In this document: in pieces, positions 61,544 through 64,000 of the stretch
How the letters are laid out: each line of letters starts with the position of its first letter
Position numbering within the stretch: position 1 is the stretch's first letter
DNA from: Ga0077555 sp964500805
GTDB lineage: Bacteria; Pseudomonadota; Alphaproteobacteria; Rhizobiales; Hyphomicrobiaceae
Reading direction: 5' to 3'
Assembly: GCA_964500805.1 (NCBI GenBank)
Contig: CAZCQH010000014.1
Span: 48,064-112,063, forward strand
Length of the DNA: 64,000 bases
Made by a program: the position numbers and the translations under genes
The notes under the pieces: model-generated
Told to the model about the DNA's origin: nothing
Database searches by the model: none
Seen by the model: only the letters and a program-made list of their open reading frames with translations

Positions 61544-62599
61544 ATGAAACTCGGCATCCACATCGGCTACTCCAAGGCGCGGCTCGAGGTTCCGGTGGAG
61601 CTCGTGCAGAGGGCCGAGCAGCTCGGCTATGACAGCGTCTGGACGGCGGAGGCCTACGGCTCCGATGCGGCCTCGCCGCTCGCCTATCTCGCGGGCAAGA
61701 CGGAGCGCATCAAGCTCGGCACGGCGATCATGCAGCTCGCTGCTCGCACGGCCGCCAACTGCGCCATGGTCTCGCAGACCATCGACGCGCTCGCCGGCGG
61801 CGGCCGCTTCATTGCGGGCATCGGCGTGTCGGGCCCGCAGATCGTCGAGGGTTGGTATGGCGAGCCGTGGGGGAGGCCCTACTACCGGATCAAGGATTAC
61901 GTCGCGATCATGCGCAAGATCGCAGAGCGTGAGGCGCCCGTCACGCACGATGGCCCCGAGATCAAGCTCCCCTTCACCGGCGAGGGCGCCCTGGGCGTCG
62001 GCAAACCCTTGAAGTCGATCCTGCACACCAACCCGAAGCTGCCGATCTATCTCGGCACCGGCAATGAGGCGACGGTGAAGCTCACCGCCGAGATCGCGGA
62101 TGGCTGGCTGCCGCTCGGCCTCTTCCCCGGATCGATGCAGGAGTACCGGCCGTGGCTCGAGGAAGGCTTCCGGCGCACCAATGGCAAGCGGAGCTTCAAG
62201 AACTTCGAGATCCAGGCCTCGGTTCACGTGGAAACCGGCGACGACGTCAAGGCCATGCTCAATCGGTTGAAGCCGGAGGTGGCGCTCTACGTCGGCGGCA
62301 TGGGCCACAAGGACAAGAACTTCCACAAGGACATCATGGTGCGCCGCGGCTTCAAGGAGGCGGCCGATCGCATCCAGGAGCTCTATCTCGCGCAGCGCAA
62401 GGACGAGGCCGCAGCCGCCGTTCCCGACGAGTGGGTCGACAACAAATCGCTGGTCGGACCGCCGGCGCGCATCAAGCAGCGATTCCGCGCCTGGGAGGAC
62501 ATGCAGGACCAGGGCGTGACCTCGCTCACGGTCCGCTCGCGGCAGCCGGATGCGATCGAGATCATGGCCGAAGCCGCGCGCCTCAACCCGCGTGGATGA
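61544..62599 (+). CDS. LLM class F420-dependent oxidoreductase-like protein
   Basis: A 351-residue luciferase-like protein starting MKLGIHIGYSKARLEVPVELVQRAEQLGYDSVWTAEAYGSDAASPLAYLAGKTERIKLGTAIMQLAARTAANCAMVSQTIDALAGGGRFIAGIGVSGPQIVEGWYG, a pattern of F420-dependent methylene-H4MPT-reductase-like enzymes. It probably acts on a substrate of the 58-64 kb cluster; the cofactor is inferred. It is followed 33 bp later by a dioxygenase gene. ATG at 61544. Confidence 0.86.
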   Translation: MKLGIHIGYSKARLEVPVELVQRAEQLGYDSVWTAEAYGSDAASPLAYLAGKTERIKLGTAIMQLAARTAANCAMVSQTIDALAGGGRFIAGIGVSGPQIVEGWYGEPWGRPYYRIKDYVAIMRKIAEREAPVTHDGPEIKLPFTGEGALGVGKPLKSILHTNPKLPIYLGTGNEATVKLTAEIADGWLPLGLFPGSMQEYRPWLEEGFRRTNGKRSFKNFEIQASVHVETGDDVKAMLNRLKPEVALYVGGMGHKDKNFHKDIMVRRGFKEAADRIQELYLAQRKDEAAAAVPDEWVDNKSLVGPPARIKQRFRAWEDMQDQGVTSLTVRSRQPDAIEIMAEAARLNPRG

Positions 62600-62632
62600 A
62601 GCGAGATACGCCGAGCGACCCGGAGCACAACG

Positions 62633-63673
62633 ATGACCGTCGAGGAGCACATGTCACCAGCCAACTATCCCGACTTCCTCGATTCGACGGCCATCCGCAA
62701 CGACGGCGCGGCACTGAAAGTGCGGCTCGAGCGCGACGGCTATCTCTTCATTCGCGGGCTGCTGCCGCGCGAGGCGATCATGGCCGTGCGCAAGCGGCTC
62801 CTGGAGAAGGCCGCAGCCGGCGGCTGGCTCGACCCCGCTGAGCCCATCGAGCGCGGCATCGCCAATCCGGCGGCGGCCTGCAAGGACCCGGAGGAGCGCT
62901 ATATGCGCGTCTTCCGCCATCTCTGGGCGGATGAGGCGCTGCATCGCCTGCGCACGCACCCGGACGTGATCGCGCTCTTCACGCGCATCTTCGGAGAGCC
63001 GCCGCTGGCGCATCCGATGTTCGTCCAGCGCAACATCTTTCCGCAGAGCGCCGACTTCGATTTCACCACCGGCATCCACCAGGACCGGGTGCACATCGGC
63101 GGCGCCACCAGCTACGCCATGTGGATGCCACTTGGGGATTGCCCACGTGAAAAGGGCGCCCTCGCCGTCGCCGCCGGCTCGCACAGGAGTGGCATCCTCG
63201 AGACGAAGGTCGGCACGGGAGCGGGCGGCATGGACATCTCGGTGCCGATCCCCGGCACCTGGGTGACGGGCGCGTTCCAGGCCGGTGATGCGCTGATCTT
63301 CGCCGACGTCACGGTGCACAAGGCACTGCCCAATCTCACACGTGCAATCCGCCAATCATTCGATGCACGCTTTCAGCCGGCGAGCCATCCCGTCGCCGAC
63401 ACAAACATGGTGCCCTACTCGGGCTGCGGCACCTGGGAGGACATCTACAAGACCTGGACCTCGAAAGACGGCCAGTACTACTGGAAGGACATGACCCTCC
63501 AAGTCGTTCCGCTCGACCGCAGTCATTACGAACGGCGCGATCAGATGGCGTTCGAGATGGCCGAGCGCGGCGACCGCGCGGCCCGGGACGCGCTGCTCCG
63601 CATCATACAGCGGGACAAGAATGCGGCAAAGCGGGCGCGCGCCGAAAAGCTGCTGGAGCGGCTCGATGCGTGA
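62633..63673 (+). CDS. Phytanoyl-CoA dioxygenase (PhyH) family protein
   Basis: The 346-residue protein is a non-haem Fe/2-oxoglutarate dioxygenase. The iron site is HQDRVHIGG (H, D) and VTVHKALPN (distal His), followed by the RQSFDARF arginine. LERDGYLFIRGLLPREAI is the family N-terminus. Members hydroxylate lipids or small acids or modify antibiotics. The coupling with an F420-type LLM gene suggests a shared catabolic route, which is inference. Start ATG at 62633. Confidence 0.85.
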   Translation: MTVEEHMSPANYPDFLDSTAIRNDGAALKVRLERDGYLFIRGLLPREAIMAVRKRLLEKAAAGGWLDPAEPIERGIANPAAACKDPEERYMRVFRHLWADEALHRLRTHPDVIALFTRIFGEPPLAHPMFVQRNIFPQSADFDFTTGIHQDRVHIGGATSYAMWMPLGDCPREKGALAVAAGSHRSGILETKVGTGAGGMDISVPIPGTWVTGAFQAGDALIFADVTVHKALPNLTRAIRQSFDARFQPASHPVADTNMVPYSGCGTWEDIYKTWTSKDGQYYWKDMTLQVVPLDRSHYERRDQMAFEMAERGDRAARDALLRIIQRDKNAAKRARAEKLLERLDA

Positions 63674-63733
63674 GTGCTGTTCGTCCGAACGACGAGCGCG
63701 ACATCTTCCGGAATGAGCCCTGAGCTCAGCTGT

Positions 63734-63749
63734 GGCTTCACGTGAAACA
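63734..63749. promoter_or_regulatory. Probable parS site 1
   Basis: GGCTTCACGTGAAACA matches the bacterial ParB-binding consensus TGTTTCACGTGAAACA at 14 of 16 positions. Confidence 0.6.
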
Positions 63750-63752
63750 AAA

Positions 63753-63768
63753 TGTTTCACGTGAATCA
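63753..63768. promoter_or_regulatory. Probable parS site 2
   Basis: TGTTTCACGTGAATCA matches the ParB-binding consensus at 15 of 16 positions. Together with the first site it forms a 29-bp palindrome with 3-nt AAA centre; site centres are 19 bp apart. Confidence 0.75.
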
Positions 63769-64000
63769 AAGATAAAATTGTATCTATTCAGGTTAACAAT
63801 AAAATTCACCCCGGGGCGCTCGAGCAACGCGTATTTTCTCGGAATGAAAGCCCGAATTTCCCGGTGTTTTGGACCTTAACCCTATTTCAACCCGAGAATA
63901 GACCGCAACGGTCGTTTGGGCTAAATTGGGTATGCTAACGCCTTAAGCATGCTTGTCCCCCTAGTTCCGGCACAATCGTGTCGTATGTGAGGCTCATCCA

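Larger units (their letters stand above)
63674..64000. other. Intergenic region at right edge
   Basis: It holds the two parS-like sites, then an AT-richer stretch (GGTTAACAATAAAATTC), and no protein-coding frame to the window end. Confidence 0.5.

Overview
The window reads as a chromosomal segment of a GC-rich alphaproteobacterium, most likely of the order Hyphomicrobiales (Rhizobiales). The evidence is an RcdA/DUF1465 gene close to DUF1192 and rpmE, the hisB-DUF2628-hisH order, an alphaproteobacterial type of LexA operator (GAAC-N7-GAAC), and the family profile of the housekeeping genes. A run of exactly 100 N inside a tandem repeat (20668-20767) shows it is a draft scaffold. No ribosomal RNA operon, CRISPR array, phage or transposase gene was seen. 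The only tRNA found is a selenocysteine tRNA.

Layout. 0-4.7 kb: the 5' part of an unidentified gene running off the left edge, a PsiF-repeat exported protein, a tandem pair of paralogous methyltransferases, an EthD-domain protein and an EEP-family phosphodiesterase. 4.8-15.9 kb: housekeeping block with an unusually long secA, rpmE, rcdA, a possible small RNA, DUF1192, tpiA, a PpiD-like foldase and trpE. 16-24.3 kb: a one-direction catabolic cluster with three consecutive TauD/TfdA-type dioxygenase paralogues, a 3-hydroxyisobutyrate-dehydrogenase-like enzyme, a DUF1330 protein, a 91-bp tandem repeat array, an alpha/beta hydrolase, a flavin-dependent LLM oxidoreductase and an exported metallo-beta-lactamase-fold hydrolase. 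Several spacers here hold imperfect inverted repeats. 24.4-33 kb: a methyltransferase/ATP-grasp fusion, an RsmB-like enzyme, an ABC1 kinase and an M15 peptidase on the minus strand, then ppx, rlmE and a predicted Zn protease on the plus strand. 33-36.8 kb: selA, an FAD oxidoreductase and an SDR. 37-43.3 kb: LLM oxidoreductases including a RutA homologue, and a large DUF2339 membrane protein. 43.5-48.5 kb: GST-queG-SDR operon, a coiled-coil envelope protein and a lipoprotein. 48.6-55.3 kb: a Cas2/VapD-like small protein behind two LexA-type boxes, hisB-DUF2628-hisH, hslV-SMR transporter, and a B12-dependent ribonucleotide reductase (nrdJ) with a LexA-type box beside a strong promoter. 55.6-63.7 kb: a large exported protein with a possible caspase-like His/Cys pair, tRNA-Sec, a short MetE-like protein, HpcH aldolase, TctC-type binding protein, an LLM oxidoreductase and a phytanoyl-CoA-dioxygenase homologue. 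At the right edge lie two close matches to the ParB-binding site parS, so the replication origin region may be near.

How the genes fit together. Two clusters (16-24 kb and 58-64 kb) combine 2-oxoglutarate dioxygenases, flavin monooxygenases, hydrolases, an aldolase and an uptake binding protein, which fits degradation of unusual organic substrates; the substrates cannot be read from sequence. selA and tRNA-Sec together indicate that the organism makes selenoproteins, although selB and any selenoprotein are outside the window. The operator sites suggest a DNA-damage regulon that includes dNTP supply (nrdJ) and an uncharacterised small protein.
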